Assembly: GCF_039993895.1 (NCBI RefSeq)
Contig: NZ_CP121194.1
Span: 3,906,001 to 3,970,000 of the forward strand
DNA: 64,000 nucleotides
DNA from: Edaphobacter paludis
GTDB lineage: Bacteria > Acidobacteriota > Terriglobia > Terriglobales > Acidobacteriaceae
Direction: 5' to 3'
Positions 1 to 9,260 of this stretch are shown here, piece by piece; within the stretch, counting starts at the first letter, position 1; each line of letters begins with the position of its first letter. The notes under the pieces were generated by a model that worked only from the letters and a program-made list of their open reading frames with translations, made no database searches and was not told where the DNA came from. The position numbers were made by a program, and so were the translations under genes.

Positions 1-1739
1 AAGCTGAGTTTGCCGGTGTAGTAAGGCCGTCCGTTCTGATCGACGCGGTTGCGGATGTAGACGCCGCCGAACTTGAAGAGGTGATTGCCCTTGACGATGG
101 AGATGGTGTCACCCACCTGAATGTCGGTCGTCGGCGAGTTCAAGGCAAAGTTTGGACCCTGGAAGCCAGCGAAGGACGTGATGCCGACCTCGGGGATGCC
201 ATTGGGATACTTGCCAGCGGTCGGAAAGAGCTTGGCATATTGGAAGCCGAAGGTCTCGCGCTTCCAATCCTCTCCAACGGGAGGAATATGCTGCGAGACG
301 AAGGCGAAGGTGGCGGTGGCCTGGTTAATGATGGTCGGGCGCACGGTCCAGGTTTCAGAGAGCAGGTAGCTCTGGCCGGGGCGGTTGCGCTGGGTGGGGG
401 TGGTGGGAAGATTGCCGCCGTCGGAGAAGGTACCGAAGGGATCGATCAGGCTGTTGTGGTCGCTGATCCAGCGGCCATAGATGCTGTTCGCCTGGTTGAT
501 GCGGAAGTCCAGCCGGACGATGTCTTCGCGGAAGTCGAGTGGATTGGTAGGCGTGAGGGTGAGGTTATTCGCCGCATTGGTGGCATCGATGTACTGGCCG
601 AGCTTATTCTCGGCCGCGTATACATTCGCGATCGCGCGGCCATCGGTCGAAATCATCGACGCGATGTTGTTGTTCGGGATGGGCGTCGTGGTTCCGGGAT
701 AGTACAGTTGTACGGCTTTGCCGTTGACCGTGAGACCAGAGAAGTTGCCGGCGAGTTCAGCGGAGCTCGGCGTAGTGCGCTGCGTTGGGCTCTGATCCTG
801 GCGAAGGCGCTTCCACTCTTCGCCGGCGAAGAAGAACAGGCGATCCTTGATAATCGGGCCGCCGATGCCATAGCCAAAGTCGTTGAAGACGAGGTGCGTC
901 TTGAAGGTGGAGAAGAAGGGGCGGGAATCGAAGAGGTTGTTGCGAACGTACTCGAACACCGTGCCGTGGAACTGGTTGGTGCCGCTCTTGGTGACGATGT
1001 TGAAGGCCGGGCCGGAGTTGCGGCCATACTCTGCGGAGAAGTTTGACGTCTCGATCTTGACCTCTTGAATGAAGTCGGGGCCGACGTTATTCACAAGGCT
1101 GCCGTTGCTGCCGGAGACCATGTTGAACGCGCCATCTACGGTGAGGTTGGCCGAGTCGGACTTGTTGCCGTTGATGTTCTGGTTACCGGCAGAGAGGCTG
1201 GTGGTCTCGGAGAAGACATCGGGGTTGGTGACGACCGCGCCGGGAATGAGCGTCATGAGCTGCGTGTAGTTGCGTCCGTTGAGAGGAAGATTCTCAACCT
1301 GCTTGCTGTCGATGACGTGGGCGAGTTCGCCGCTGGTGGTGTTGAGCGTCTCTCCCTGGATCGCAGTGACGGTGACCGCCTCGGTGGTCGCGCCGATCTG
1401 CATCTCGAAGTTGGCGGTCAAGTGGGCGTCGGCGCTGACGGAGAGGCCGGTGCGGGTTTCGCCGCGGAAGCCGGACTTGGCGATGGTGATGGAGTAGTTG
1501 CCAATGGGAAGATTCGTGGCAGTGTAGAAGCCGCTGTCATCGGAGGTGATAGTGCGAACGGCCCGGGTGCCGACGTTGGTAATAGTAATGGTCGCGCCAG
1601 GAATGACGCTGCCGGTCGCGTCGACCACGTTACCTGCGATCTGTCCGAGAGAGGTCTGCGCGTGAAGCGAGCCGGTGAGGCTGAGGGTCAGCAGCAGGGC
1701 GAGACTCAGCGCTGCTGTCTTGAAAAACTTACGAAACAT
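1..1739 (-). CDS. TonB-dependent receptor, Oar-like (C-terminus beyond window)
   Basis: Outer-membrane receptor of the acidobacterial Oar/TonB-dependent class, presumed to import an unknown large nutrient with energy from TonB-ExbBD. Reading leftward from the ATG gives 579 uninterrupted codons that run off the left edge. A signal peptide ends near residue 27 (SLHAQ), followed by a carboxypeptidase-regulatory-like domain (about 30-110) with the TGSVIPGATITITN pattern, then a plug domain with LPLNGRNYTQL and SAEYGRNSGPAFNIVTKSG, both typical of this family. Family members usually exceed 1,000 residues, so the second half of the barrel is missing here. A strong Shine-Dalgarno (AGGAGG) lies just before the ATG. 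The substrate cannot be told from sequence. Confidence 0.93.
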   Translation of the reverse strand, partial: MFRKFFKTAALSLALLLTLSLTGSLHAQTSLGQIAGNVVDATGSVIPGATITITNVGTRAVRTITSDDSGFYTATNLPIGNYSITIAKSGFRGETRTGLSVSADAHLTANFEMQIGATTEAVTVTAIQGETLNTTSGELAHVIDSKQVENLPLNGRNYTQLMTLIPGAVVTNPDVFSETTSLSAGNQNINGNKSDSANLTVDGAFNMVSGSNGSLVNNVGPDFIQEVKIETSNFSAEYGRNSGPAFNIVTKSGTNQFHGTVFEYVRNNLFDSRPFFSTFKTHLVFNDFGYGIGGPIIKDRLFFFAGEEWKRLRQDQSPTQRTTPSSAELAGNFSGLTVNGKAVQLYYPGTTTPIPNNNIASMISTDGRAIANVYAAENKLGQYIDATNAANNLTLTPTNPLDFREDIVRLDFRINQANSIYGRWISDHNSLIDPFGTFSDGGNLPTTPTQRNRPGQSYLLSETWTVRPTIINQATATFAFVSQHIPPVGEDWKRETFGFQYAKLFPTAGKYPNGIPEVGITSFAGFQGPNFALNSPTTDIQVGDTISIVKGNHLFKFGGVYIRNRVDQNGRPYYTGKLS

Positions 1740-1838
1740 GGTACCTCCTGAAAGTTTGTCGTTGGCGTCGGGGAACTCGCCCTCACTTACTTTCTGTGAG
1801 ATTGTTTGAACTTTGAATTACCGCTGATGAACGATAAC

Positions 1839-1866
1839 AATATAGAGGGCCTGTTTCTTTTGTCAA
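1839..1866 (-). promoter_or_regulatory. Sigma-70-type promoter of the TonB receptor gene
   Basis: On the minus strand TTGACA (1861-1866) is followed after a 16-base spacer by TATATT (1839-1844), a near-consensus vegetative promoter. Transcription would start near 1832, giving a leader of about 93 bases. The core promoter is flanked by inverted arms AACGATAACA (1830-1839) and TGTCAATCGTT (1861-1871), which may be a repressor or activator site. Confidence 0.65.
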
Positions 1867-2016
1867 TCGTTATAGTGCTGGCTTTGATGACAAGAAAGGA
1901 ACGCAGTGCCGGGGTGGAACTGCTTGTCTTTGAGAGGAATCGTTGGAGAAATCTACGCAATCGATGCCCTAAGAATCTGGATATGGCGCATCCACAATTT
2001 CAGGGACGGAAACAGC

Positions 2017-2042
2017 AAAGGCAGCCAATTCTGGCTGCCTTT
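2017..2042 (-). terminator. Hairpin terminator after transaldolase
   Basis: AAAGGCAGCC and GGCTGCCTTT form a perfect 10-base-pair stem with a 6-base loop, 24 bases past the transaldolase stop. A-rich and T-rich arm ends make it a plausible intrinsic terminator for minus-strand transcription. Confidence 0.75.
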
Positions 2043-2065
2043 GGTCGAACTAGAGGTGAGGGTGC

Positions 2066-3058
2066 TTATGCGTTGACGGGCTGCTTCATCTCGCTGACGT
2101 GCTTGGCGAGCAGCTCTTCGAGGCCTTCGAGTGCCTTGGAGAAACCGTCGATGCCTTCCTTCAGCTTGTCGGTCGCCATGCGATCGGCGGCGTGCATCTT
2201 GTCGAAGGTGGCCTTGTCCATGGGGATCTTTTCGATCTTGAGATCCTTCGCCTTGGAGGCGTCGAGCTTGCGCTCGAGCGTTCCCTGTGCGGCTTCGAGT
2301 TCGCCGAGCAGCTTGGGCGCGATGGTGAGCAGATCGCAACCGGCAAGCTCGATGATCTCGCCGATGTTGCGGAAGCTGGCTCCCATAACCACAGTCTTGT
2401 AGCCGAAGTGCTTGTAGTAGTTATAGATGGTGGTGACGGACTGGACGCCGGGATCTTCAGCGCCGGTGTAGTCCTTGCCCGTGTCCTTCTTGTACCAGTC
2501 GAGGATGCGACCGACGAAGGGCGAGATGAGGGTGACCTTGGCTTCAGCGCAAGCAATCGCCTGGTGCAGACCGAAGAGCAGGGTCATGTTGCAGTGAATC
2601 CCCTCTTTTTCGAGGATCTCAGCAGCCTTGATGCCCTCCCAGGTGGAGGCAAGCTTGATGAGGACGCGCTCGCGGGAGACGCCGGCCTTCTCGTACTGCG
2701 CGATGATTTCGCGTGCAGTCGCGATGGACTTCTCGGTGTCGTAAGAGAGGCGGGCGTCAACCTCGGTGGACACGCGGCCAGGAACGATCTCGAGGATTTT
2801 GAGGCCGAAGGCCACGGCAAGATTCTTGAAGGCGAGGGCAGCGACGTCCTTGTCGGTGGCCTTGTCGCCGGCGTCTTTCTTGGCCTGCTGCAGAACGCTG
2901 TCCACGATGGACTGATATTCGGGCTTTTCTGCCGCCGCTGCGATGAGCGAGGGATTCGTAGTGGAATCCTGCGGCTTGTACTGCTGAATCGAGTTAATGT
3001 CGCCGGTATCGGAGACGACGGTGGTCATGCCGCGTAGCTGTTCGAGTAGAGAGGCCAT
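2066..3058 (-). CDS. tal: Transaldolase
   Basis: Transaldolase of the pentose phosphate pathway, cytosolic, moving a dihydroxyacetone unit between sedoheptulose 7-phosphate and glyceraldehyde 3-phosphate. The 330-residue protein has the size of the TalB class (E. coli TalB is 317). It carries the Schiff-base lysine segment [16 protein letters not shown] and the downstream block [17 protein letters not shown] followed by [20 protein letters not shown], both diagnostic. AAGGAG lies 8 bases before the ATG. It stands as a single gene with its own terminator; the next upstream gene is 97 bases away and on the same strand. Confidence 0.96.
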   Translation of the reverse strand: MASLLEQLRGMTTVVSDTGDINSIQQYKPQDSTTNPSLIAAAAEKPEYQSIVDSVLQQAKKDAGDKATDKDVAALAFKNLAVAFGLKILEIVPGRVSTEVDARLSYDTEKSIATAREIIAQYEKAGVSRERVLIKLASTWEGIKAAEILEKEGIHCNMTLLFGLHQAIACAEAKVTLISPFVGRILDWYKKDTGKDYTGAEDPGVQSVTTIYNYYKHFGYKTVVMGASFRNIGEIIELAGCDLLTIAPKLLGELEAAQGTLERKLDASKAKDLKIEKIPMDKATFDKMHAADRMATDKLKEGIDGFSKALEGLEELLAKHVSEMKQPVNA

Positions 3059-3155
3059 TTTAATTGCTCCTTGCTGTCTTATTAGATTTTATCAAGGTTG
3101 AAAGGGTTACGCGCTGTTTTCGGGATTCGCGTGAAATTCACGGGATGCAAGGTCT

Positions 3156-3953
3156 TTAGTCGGGCTGGAAGGTGTTTTCGAGCACCCCAAGACCGTCTAT
3201 CTCTATTTGGATGCGGTCTCCGGAATTGACGGGGCCTACACCAGCAGGAGTTCCGGTGGGAATCAGGTCGCCGGGTTCGAGGGTCATGGCGGCGGCGATG
3301 TAGCGCAGGAGATGCGCGATGGGAAAGATAAGGTCGCGGGTGGTGCCTTGCTGCTTGACCTCTCCGTTGAGCCGCGTCGTCAGGGTGACGGCTTCGCCTC
3401 CCACCGGATCGATCTCGTCAGAGACAATGGGGCCGACCGGGCAGAAAGTGTCGAAGCCTTTGCCGCGAGTCCATTGGCCATCGCTCTTCTGCAGGTCGCG
3501 GGCGGTGACGTCGTTGACGATGGTGTAGCCGCGGATATAGGGGCGAACATCCTCGTCGGGGCCTAGGTTGCGGCAACGTCGACCGATGACGATGCCGAGT
3601 TCGCCCTCGTAGTCGACCCTTTTAGAAAGGGCAGGCATGCGGATGATGCCGTTGGGAGCGAGCAGCGATGACGGGGGCTTGAGGAAGAGAAGAGGCTCCC
3701 TGGGGACTTCGTTGCCCAGTTCGGTGGCGTGATCGCGGTAGTTGCGGCCAATACAGAGAATCTTGGAGGGAGCTACGGGCGCCAGCAGATGGAGATCTTT
3801 GAGCGGCTGAGGCTCGAAGGCGGCGGCAGATTGGGCAATGCGGTCTTCTTCGGGGGCGGGCATGGGTCGAACGGCCCAAAGGGCATCGCCGCGCTGCTCG
3901 ACGAAGGCGTAGAGAGGACCGTGTTCGGAGGAGAGGAATTTGCAGTAGCGCAT
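3156..3953 (-). CDS. Fumarylacetoacetate hydrolase family protein
   Basis: FAH-fold enzyme (265 residues), a superfamily that hydrolyses or decarboxylates acylpyruvate-type compounds in aromatic catabolism; the exact substrate is not readable. The metal-binding pattern is visible: KPPSSLLAPNGII, VDYEGELGIVIGRRCRN, NDVTARDLQKSDGQW, GKGFDTFCPVGPIV and PTGTPAGVGP near the C-terminus. Its ATG lies 2 bases beyond the TAA of the preceding lipoprotein gene, and the ribosome site AAGGAG falls inside that gene's end, so the two are translationally close. Acylpyruvase (fumarylpyruvate hydrolase-like) activity is one option. Confidence 0.9.
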   Translation of the reverse strand: MRYCKFLSSEHGPLYAFVEQRGDALWAVRPMPAPEEDRIAQSAAAFEPQPLKDLHLLAPVAPSKILCIGRNYRDHATELGNEVPREPLLFLKPPSSLLAPNGIIRMPALSKRVDYEGELGIVIGRRCRNLGPDEDVRPYIRGYTIVNDVTARDLQKSDGQWTRGKGFDTFCPVGPIVSDEIDPVGGEAVTLTTRLNGEVKQQGTTRDLIFPIAHLLRYIAAAMTLEPGDLIPTGTPAGVGPVNSGDRIQIEIDGLGVLENTFQPD

Positions 3954-3955
3954 GG

Positions 3956-5065
3956 TTATTGGCTCCTTCGGGATTCGCGGACATCGGTGCTGGGAGGGCT
4001 TTGATTTCCTGTGGAGTCGATGGCAACGACGCGGTAGGAGTAAGTTTGGCCCGTTGTGGCGGTCAGGTCGCTGAAGGCCGGGGCAGGGATTGGTGTCGGA
4101 GTCAGGCGGCTGGGCGCAGCAGTAAGCGTGCCGTCAGAGGCAACCGGCTGGCGGAAGACGATGTAACCGGCAAGGTCGGGCTCGGTGTTCGGCTCCCACG
4201 AGAGATCGATGGATGCGGTACCGGGAACGGCCGCAAGGCCAGTGGGAGCTGCAGGGGGGAAGGTGTCACGCATCAGGGTGGTGATGGTTGGAGATGGGAC
4301 GCTGCGTATCTCCAGCGCGTGGCCGCCGAGGGTGACAGCACGGACTCGCTGCGCGGTGTAGCGGTAGGTCTCGCCTCTTTGAGCGGTAGGGTCGATGGTG
4401 CCGCCGGGATCGGCGGTTTGTCTGCCGGCTTGCAGATGGACTTCGGCAGGCGTGGCCACAGTGAGTTGGCGTGGTTGCCTGGTCGAGGGCTTTTTGGGCG
4501 CGGTGGCCTGGACAAGGTTCCGGTCGAGGTCGATGAAAGATGAAATGGATTGCGGCTTCCACTCGACCATGGCACCGTCGCGGATTGGCGTAATCTTCAC
4601 ATCTTCGACGGGTGGCGGAGCTGCGCCTCCGGCGGCGAAAGCGGGATTGGAGAGACCTGCGGAATGGCCATTGGTATTGAAGATCTGGACGCGGTAGGTA
4701 AGCAGCGTAGCCGGATCGGCGGTCAGGGAGGAAGGCAGAGCGTCGGTCGCTCCGCTGGGGCCGGGATGGACAGGGAGATGTTTAACCGGAGTGCAGGTGG
4801 CAGGCTGGGTGGCGAGTTTGCGGCAAATCTCCGCAGTCAGAGGAGGCTGAATGTTGAGGCCGTCGGTGGTCTTGTCCGGAGTTGTCCAACGCAGGGCGAC
4901 TTCATTGCCGGTGCGCGTGGCACTGAGATCAGTGACGACGTGGGGCAGATGCAAAGAAGGCGGACGGGCCGGGCCGGGACTGGCGCAACCGGACGCAAAT
5001 GCGATGAGGCAAGCAAAGCTCAGAATGGTCACGCTGCGTTGGTCAGGTTGGCTGGGAAACTCCAT
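3956..5065 (-). CDS. Lipoprotein with fibronectin type III domains
   Basis: Predicted exported lipoprotein of up to 369 residues: a hydrophobic signal ending in the lipobox AFASGC (cysteine near residue 27), a proline-rich stretch, one fibronectin-III-like unit at about 42-145 (VTDLSATRTGNEVALRWTTP) and another at about 280-365 (PTGLAAVPGTASIDLSWEP, then YSYRVVAIDSTGNQSPPS). Such modules bind proteins or carbohydrates at the cell surface; no enzymatic motif is seen. It is transcribed ahead of the FAH-family gene with a 2-base gap. The start is uncertain because no clear ribosome site precedes the ATG; a GTG just before the hydrophobic segment is an alternative. Confidence 0.8.
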   Translation of the reverse strand: MEFPSQPDQRSVTILSFACLIAFASGCASPGPARPPSLHLPHVVTDLSATRTGNEVALRWTTPDKTTDGLNIQPPLTAEICRKLATQPATCTPVKHLPVHPGPSGATDALPSSLTADPATLLTYRVQIFNTNGHSAGLSNPAFAAGGAAPPPVEDVKITPIRDGAMVEWKPQSISSFIDLDRNLVQATAPKKPSTRQPRQLTVATPAEVHLQAGRQTADPGGTIDPTAQRGETYRYTAQRVRAVTLGGHALEIRSVPSPTITTLMRDTFPPAAPTGLAAVPGTASIDLSWEPNTEPDLAGYIVFRQPVASDGTLTAAPSRLTPTPIPAPAFSDLTATTGQTYSYRVVAIDSTGNQSPPSTDVRESRRSQ

Positions 5066-5190
5066 TGGTCACAGGCTAGCATTTCGAGCATTGGAACTGA
5101 GAGAAGAAGAGAGAACTGCAATGCCGGACATCTTTTGATGCGATTTAAACATCTGGTTACGTGACGAAAGTTTCCTGAAAGGGGTGAACC

Positions 5191-5991
5191 GTGAAGCGTA
5201 CTTCGGCGATAGCGATGGCGATGAGTGGGGATGCGCCGGCTCTGGCCGCTTCCGATGGAAGCGCGAACACGCCTCTGGAGATACAGAATGTCCAGATAGA
5301 CGGCGGGGTTGCGGAGTCGGTTATCGCGGAGAAGAAGATCGGCGAGCGGATCAAGCATCTGCGACTAAAGAAATCGATGGGGCTGGTGGAACTGGGGCGC
5401 CACACCGGGCTCTCGGCGAGCTTTCTGTCGCAACTGGAAACGGGCCGGGTCGTGCCAACGCTGCGTAATCTTGCGCGGATCGCCATGGTGTTCTCAAAAG
5501 ATCTCAGCTATTTCTTCGAGGCAGAGCCGCAGACGCTATTCCGAGTGCATCGCCGCAAGGAACGGGTGCGGATGCCGCAGACGGGAGTGGATGACCCGAC
5601 CTACTTCTTTGAAAGTTTGGGATATCTCGTCCCTGACCGGCAGCTTGACCCTTACTTTGCCGAGTTCCTTCCAGCAAAGCCGGGCCGGGTTCCACGGGCG
5701 CACCAGCATGAAGGGTGCGAGTTTCTTTACCTGCTTTCGGGAATGCTCGATGTAAAGCATGGAGAGACGACGCACCGGATCGAGGCGGGCGATGCGCTCT
5801 ACTTCGACGCGAATACGAAGCATAGCTACGTTTGCCCAGGAGATGTTCCGGCACAGGCCGTCATTGTTTCCCTGCAACATCCTTTGAGCCACCAGCTGGT
5901 AAATAGCATGCGGCCTGTCAGCTCAACCAACGGACGGCCGCGCGGCGAAGCGCCCGTGGCGATGCACGGAAAGATTGCGCGAAGCGGCTGA
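5191..5991 (+). CDS. XRE-family regulator with cupin sensor domain
   Basis: Transcription factor of 266 residues. A helix-turn-helix of the XRE type spans about 50-105 (IGERIKHLRLKKSMGLVELG, then GLSASFLSQLETGRVVPTL), and a cupin domain at about 165-245 (EGCEFLYLLSGMLDVKHG, EAGDALYFDANTKHSY) probably binds a small ligand. The N-terminal 45 residues look unstructured. GTG is the start: AAAGGGGTG lies directly before it and no better ATG fits. It is divergent from the lipoprotein-FAH pair (125 bases between starts), which makes that pair the first candidate target. PuuR-like regulators share this architecture. Confidence 0.9.
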   Translation: MKRTSAIAMAMSGDAPALAASDGSANTPLEIQNVQIDGGVAESVIAEKKIGERIKHLRLKKSMGLVELGRHTGLSASFLSQLETGRVVPTLRNLARIAMVFSKDLSYFFEAEPQTLFRVHRRKERVRMPQTGVDDPTYFFESLGYLVPDRQLDPYFAEFLPAKPGRVPRAHQHEGCEFLYLLSGMLDVKHGETTHRIEAGDALYFDANTKHSYVCPGDVPAQAVIVSLQHPLSHQLVNSMRPVSSTNGRPRGEAPVAMHGKIARSG

Positions 5992-6024
5992 GTCGCAGGT
6001 ATAGCAGAGAAGTTACACCCAAAA

Positions 6025-6057
6025 CATTGTCATCCTTCGCCGCTGGCGAGGACCTGC
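6025..6057 (-). repeat. Hairpin repeat of the GATGAC family (minus orientation)
   Basis: On the minus strand this reads a GC-rich hairpin (CCTCGCC/GGCGAAGG, one mismatch) followed by ATGACAATG. The same plan, hairpin then GATGAC or AATGAC, occurs at 9261-9310, 15693-15730 and 15773-15818. It sits between two convergent genes and could help end transcription. Confidence 0.5.
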
Positions 6058-6080
6058 TTTTTATCTCCGGTTCGCCTTGC

Positions 6081-6959
6081 CTAGCGGTTTTCTTGTTCGG
6101 CAGGCGGCGGTCCGGTGAAGGGCGAGCAACAGATGGGGCCAGAGGGTTTGAACTCCATGTATTCGACCCGGGTGAGATCGGGATCGAAGAGGTTAAGCTG
6201 GATCTTGCCGTCGCGGCCCATCTGAGTCTTGCGGCACTCGGGACCGCTGCAGCCGTTGCGGGCGAGGGCCTGAACGGCGTCGCTCATCTGGGCTACGCCG
6301 AGCGAGAAGTGATTCATGCTGCCCAGCGAATGTGGGTTGGGGTTGGGACTGCGGTTGAGCATGTACTCGATCCAGTCGGTTCCGTCGGGAACCTGGCTGC
6401 TGACGTAGTCGATCTCGCCGTCGTGCTGGCCACCGAACCAGAGCGGGCGAAAGCCGAGGATATCGCGCCAGAAGTGGTCCTCGGCAGCGCGGTCATGCAC
6501 CCAGAAGCCAGTGTGAATGATGCGACGCGCGGTGGCGTGAGGCGAGACTTCTTTGGACGAGGCAGCGGGCTGCTGCACGAAGATGACGAGTTGGCCTTCG
6601 GGATCGTGGACGGCGAAGCTGCCGTTGTGGAGCGGCTTGTCGATGGCGACGGAATGAGCCTTAAGGTAGCTCTGGAGCGCAGCTGCGTTGCGAGTGGTGA
6701 AGGCAATGGCAGCGATGCGGGATTGCGGCGCAGGCGTCGGCAGCGGAGCGACTTCGAGCCATTGCGAGTCACTGACGGCGTAGCGCGCAACGCCGTTTTC
6801 TGCCGTCCGGTCGAAGCCTAGTTTGCCCTGATAGAAGGCTGTGGAGGCCGCTGGATCTGCCGTAAACATGCGGACGAAGGCAATGCCTGTGATGGCGGGA
6901 CGCTTCTGCGCGCAGGCGAAGGAGGCGAGGAGACAAAGCAGAACAGCGGCTTTTTTCAT
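6081..6959 (-). CDS. Secreted VOC (glyoxalase-fold) protein with two domains
   Basis: Exported protein of 292 residues with a cleavable signal peptide (LLCLLASFACAQ, cut near residue 18) and two vicinal-oxygen-chelate modules, about 22-135 (ITGIAFVRMFTADPAASTAF, GKLGFDRT) and 150-275 (HTGFWVHDRAAEDHFWRDIL, GFRPLWFGG). The fold covers glyoxalases, dioxygenases and resistance proteins; a periplasmic location is unusual for the enzymes, and the substrate is unknown. It lies alone, convergent with the XRE-cupin gene. It could equally be a binding rather than a catalytic protein. Confidence 0.82.
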   Translation of the reverse strand: MKKAAVLLCLLASFACAQKRPAITGIAFVRMFTADPAASTAFYQGKLGFDRTAENGVARYAVSDSQWLEVAPLPTPAPQSRIAAIAFTTRNAAALQSYLKAHSVAIDKPLHNGSFAVHDPEGQLVIFVQQPAASSKEVSPHATARRIIHTGFWVHDRAAEDHFWRDILGFRPLWFGGQHDGEIDYVSSQVPDGTDWIEYMLNRSPNPNPHSLGSMNHFSLGVAQMSDAVQALARNGCSGPECRKTQMGRDGKIQLNLFDPDLTRVEYMEFKPSGPICCSPFTGPPPAEQENR

Positions 6960-7037
6960 GTCAGCGCCACCTTATTGGGGTGACGGATGAATGTCAATGG
7001 GACACCTCTCCCAGGCCGCATAGGCAGGCGGAAGAAT

Positions 7038-7529
7038 TCAGACGCGCTTTGCACCCATGAACAGGTAGTCCATCGGCCAGTCGGGCGCTACACCGTGTTG
7101 TCGCACCAAGGTAGCCAGTTGCGCATAGTGGCGGATGCTGTGCATCAGCGCGTGGATCAGTATCGTCTTTCGCGACGCCCGCAGCGTGCCCATGCGACGG
7201 GTGGCGAATTCGAGCTCTTGCGTCCAGTCATAGGCAGGGTCGGCCAATAATCCGCGAAACATCTCGATCCCTTGCACGTGGGTTGCGAACAGCGCTGGCA
7301 CGGTGTCGTATGCGATCGACTCGTATGAAGTTTCCGGCAGTCCGGCAAGCCGCTCGGCGTAGCGCAGTTGGACCGCGACGATATGCTGCATGAGCTCGCC
7401 TATGCTCTTTACCCCGGCGATATCGCAGGAGACCGTTAACAGATCCTCATGCGCTTCGAGCAGCTTCTGCCAATGCTGTGCTGTCGTGTCGATCCACGCC
7501 AGCAGTTCTTCTCCGGTGAGTGTGACCAT
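7038..7529 (-). CDS. DinB-like putative metal-dependent hydrolase
   Basis: Four-helix protein of 163 residues of the DinB/YfiT superfamily. The likely metal ligands are a histidine in helix two (ELMQHIVAVQLRYAERL) and the HALMHSIRHYAQLATLVRQ segment, where histidines are spaced as in family members. These proteins include thiol transferases and many of unknown role. The ATG has GAGG 6 bases upstream and lies 14 bases after the purD stop, so it is probably the second gene of a purD-dinB unit. A link to purine synthesis is not expected from the family. Confidence 0.85.
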   Translation of the reverse strand: MVTLTGEELLAWIDTTAQHWQKLLEAHEDLLTVSCDIAGVKSIGELMQHIVAVQLRYAERLAGLPETSYESIAYDTVPALFATHVQGIEMFRGLLADPAYDWTQELEFATRRMGTLRASRKTILIHALMHSIRHYAQLATLVRQHGVAPDWPMDYLFMGAKRV

Positions 7530-7543
7530 GATTTACCTCGGAT

Positions 7544-8815
7544 TTATTTCGGCTCCAATGCGCGATGTCCAATGTCGCGGCGGAATTGCATGCCATCAAA
7601 CGAGATCTTTGCCAATTGCGCGTACGCAAGATCGAGGGCATCGCGGAGGTCGGGCGCCATCGACGTGATGGCGAGGACGCGGCCTCCGGCGGTGACGAGC
7701 TGGCCGTCTTTAATTGCCGTGCCGGAGTGGAAGACGACCACGTTCTCGCTGGGCTGCGCGGGGAGGCCCTGGATGAGCTTGCCTGAGGCGTATTTGCCAG
7801 GATAGCCGCCGCTGGCGGCGATGACGCAGACGCTGGCTCCGGGATGCATCTTGATGTCGAGGGCGTCGGCCGTGCCGTCGATGGAGGCGTTGCAGAGGTC
7901 GAGGACATCGGTCTCCATGCGGAGGAGGATGGCCTGAGTTTCAGGATCGCCGAAGCGGGTGTTGAACTCGAGCACCATCGGGCCGCGCGGCGTCATCATG
8001 ATGCCGCAGAAGAGGATGCCTTTGAATGGCGTCCCTTCAGAGGCCATGCCGTCGACGACTTTTTGCGCGACGCTTTCGGTGAGCCAGTCGCGCATGGCGG
8101 TTGTGGTGAGGCCGTCGGTGGAGTAGGCTCCCATGCCGCCGGTATTGGGGCCGGTGTCACCCTCGCCGACGCGCTTGTGGTCTTGCGCGGACGCGATGGC
8201 GGCGGCGTGCTTTCCGTCGCAGAGGGCGAAGAAGGAGAGCTCTTCGCCGGTGAGGAACTCTTCGAGGACGATCTCGGTCTCGGTGGTGCCGAGGAGCGCT
8301 CCGCTGAACATCTCGGCGGCAGCGGTTTCGGCCTCGAGACGGGTCTCGCAGATGACGACGCCTTTGCCGGCGGCGAGGCCATCGGCCTTGACTACGACCG
8401 GTAAGGTGAAGTGGCTGAGCTGGTTGCGCACCTCGTCGAGGCTGGTGCAGACGGCATAAGCGGCGGTGGGAATGCCGTGGCGCTGCATGAACTCTTTGGC
8501 AAAGGCCTTGCTCGATTCGAGCCGGGCGGCTGCCTGCGTGGGGCCGAAGACGCGGAGGTTACGGCGGGTCAGCTCGTCGACGATGCCGAGGGAGAGCGGG
8601 ACTTCGGGGCCGATGACGGTTAGCGCCGGGCGTTCAGCCTCAACGACTTGCACCATGGAATCGAGGTTGTTGACGTCGACCGGGATGCAGCGGGCGATCT
8701 GGGCGATGCCGCCGTTGCCGGGAGCGCAGACGACCTGATCGACCTGCGGGGATTTGAGGAGCGACCAGACGAGGGCGTGCTCGCGGCCGCCGCCGCCGAT
8801 TACCAGAACTTTCAT
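7544..8815 (-). CDS. purD: Phosphoribosylamine-glycine ligase
   Basis: PurD (GAR synthetase) joins glycine to 5-phosphoribosylamine with ATP in purine biosynthesis; cytosolic. The 423-residue protein starts with the nucleotide-fold motif VLVIGGGGREHALVW, has an ATP-grasp core (VVVKADGLAAGKGVVIC), the QDHKRVGEGDTGPNTGGMGA loop and GDPETQAILLRM. I chose the ATG at 8815 because the family always begins with MKVLVIGGGGREH; an upstream in-frame codon at 8965 adds 50 residues unlike PurD. GGAG lies 12 bases before this ATG. The DinB-like gene follows closely. Confidence 0.96.
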   Translation of the reverse strand: MKVLVIGGGGREHALVWSLLKSPQVDQVVCAPGNGGIAQIARCIPVDVNNLDSMVQVVEAERPALTVIGPEVPLSLGIVDELTRRNLRVFGPTQAAARLESSKAFAKEFMQRHGIPTAAYAVCTSLDEVRNQLSHFTLPVVVKADGLAAGKGVVICETRLEAETAAAEMFSGALLGTTETEIVLEEFLTGEELSFFALCDGKHAAAIASAQDHKRVGEGDTGPNTGGMGAYSTDGLTTTAMRDWLTESVAQKVVDGMASEGTPFKGILFCGIMMTPRGPMVLEFNTRFGDPETQAILLRMETDVLDLCNASIDGTADALDIKMHPGASVCVIAASGGYPGKYASGKLIQGLPAQPSENVVVFHSGTAIKDGQLVTAGGRVLAITSMAPDLRDALDLAYAQLAKISFDGMQFRRDIGHRALEPK

Positions 8816-9260
8816 TTGCAGATGTATCTCCGTTCTCTCACTTTGAGCGTAGGCAACCGAGTTCGCGGAGTCAACCGAGGGGCGAGCTGGGAAGCGGCTC
8901 TCTTCTCCGATCTCATCTGGCTTGCGTATTCTCGATGTCCGGAAGGTACCCCCGGGTGTACTCAAGTAGGTAAAGTATTGGAAATAAAAGACTTAGCTTT
9001 CAAAGTCTTCATTCTAAATGACTTATCTGTGAGGTACTCAATCGAGACTAGTTAGCTCGTCGCTACTCTGGATTGTTTTCTGGCTATTTCTATTTTAGCG
9101 GGTGGAGCGAAACTCTTTTGCAATCGCTATTTGGTTTGTTTTGTGGGAGTTGATGGGTTTTGGGGCTTGACAAGATTTTTGCCGGGGTTTTCTGAGGGAC
9201 GAGGAGTAAACAATTGAATATAGGCAGGATGTGGCAGAAAACGCAAAAGCAAATACAGGG

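Larger units (their letters stand above)
1740..2065. other. Intergenic leader and promoter region of the TonB receptor
   Basis: This 326-base gap holds the untranslated leader of the minus-strand receptor, its promoter (1839-1866) with flanking inverted arms (1830-1871), and the terminator of the transaldolase gene (2017-2042). A small inverted repeat CTCAC/GTGAG lies near 1780-1800 within the leader. No credible gene is seen; the longest plus-strand frame here runs antisense into the transaldolase. Confidence 0.6.

Noticed and set aside
81..1046. Plus-strand frame of 321 codons over the first TonB receptor
   Set aside because: The minus strand carries continuous family motifs through the same stretch.
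2099..3037. Plus-strand frame of 312 codons antisense to transaldolase
   Set aside because: Mirrors the minus-strand codon pattern of a certain gene; no ribosome site and no family resemblance.
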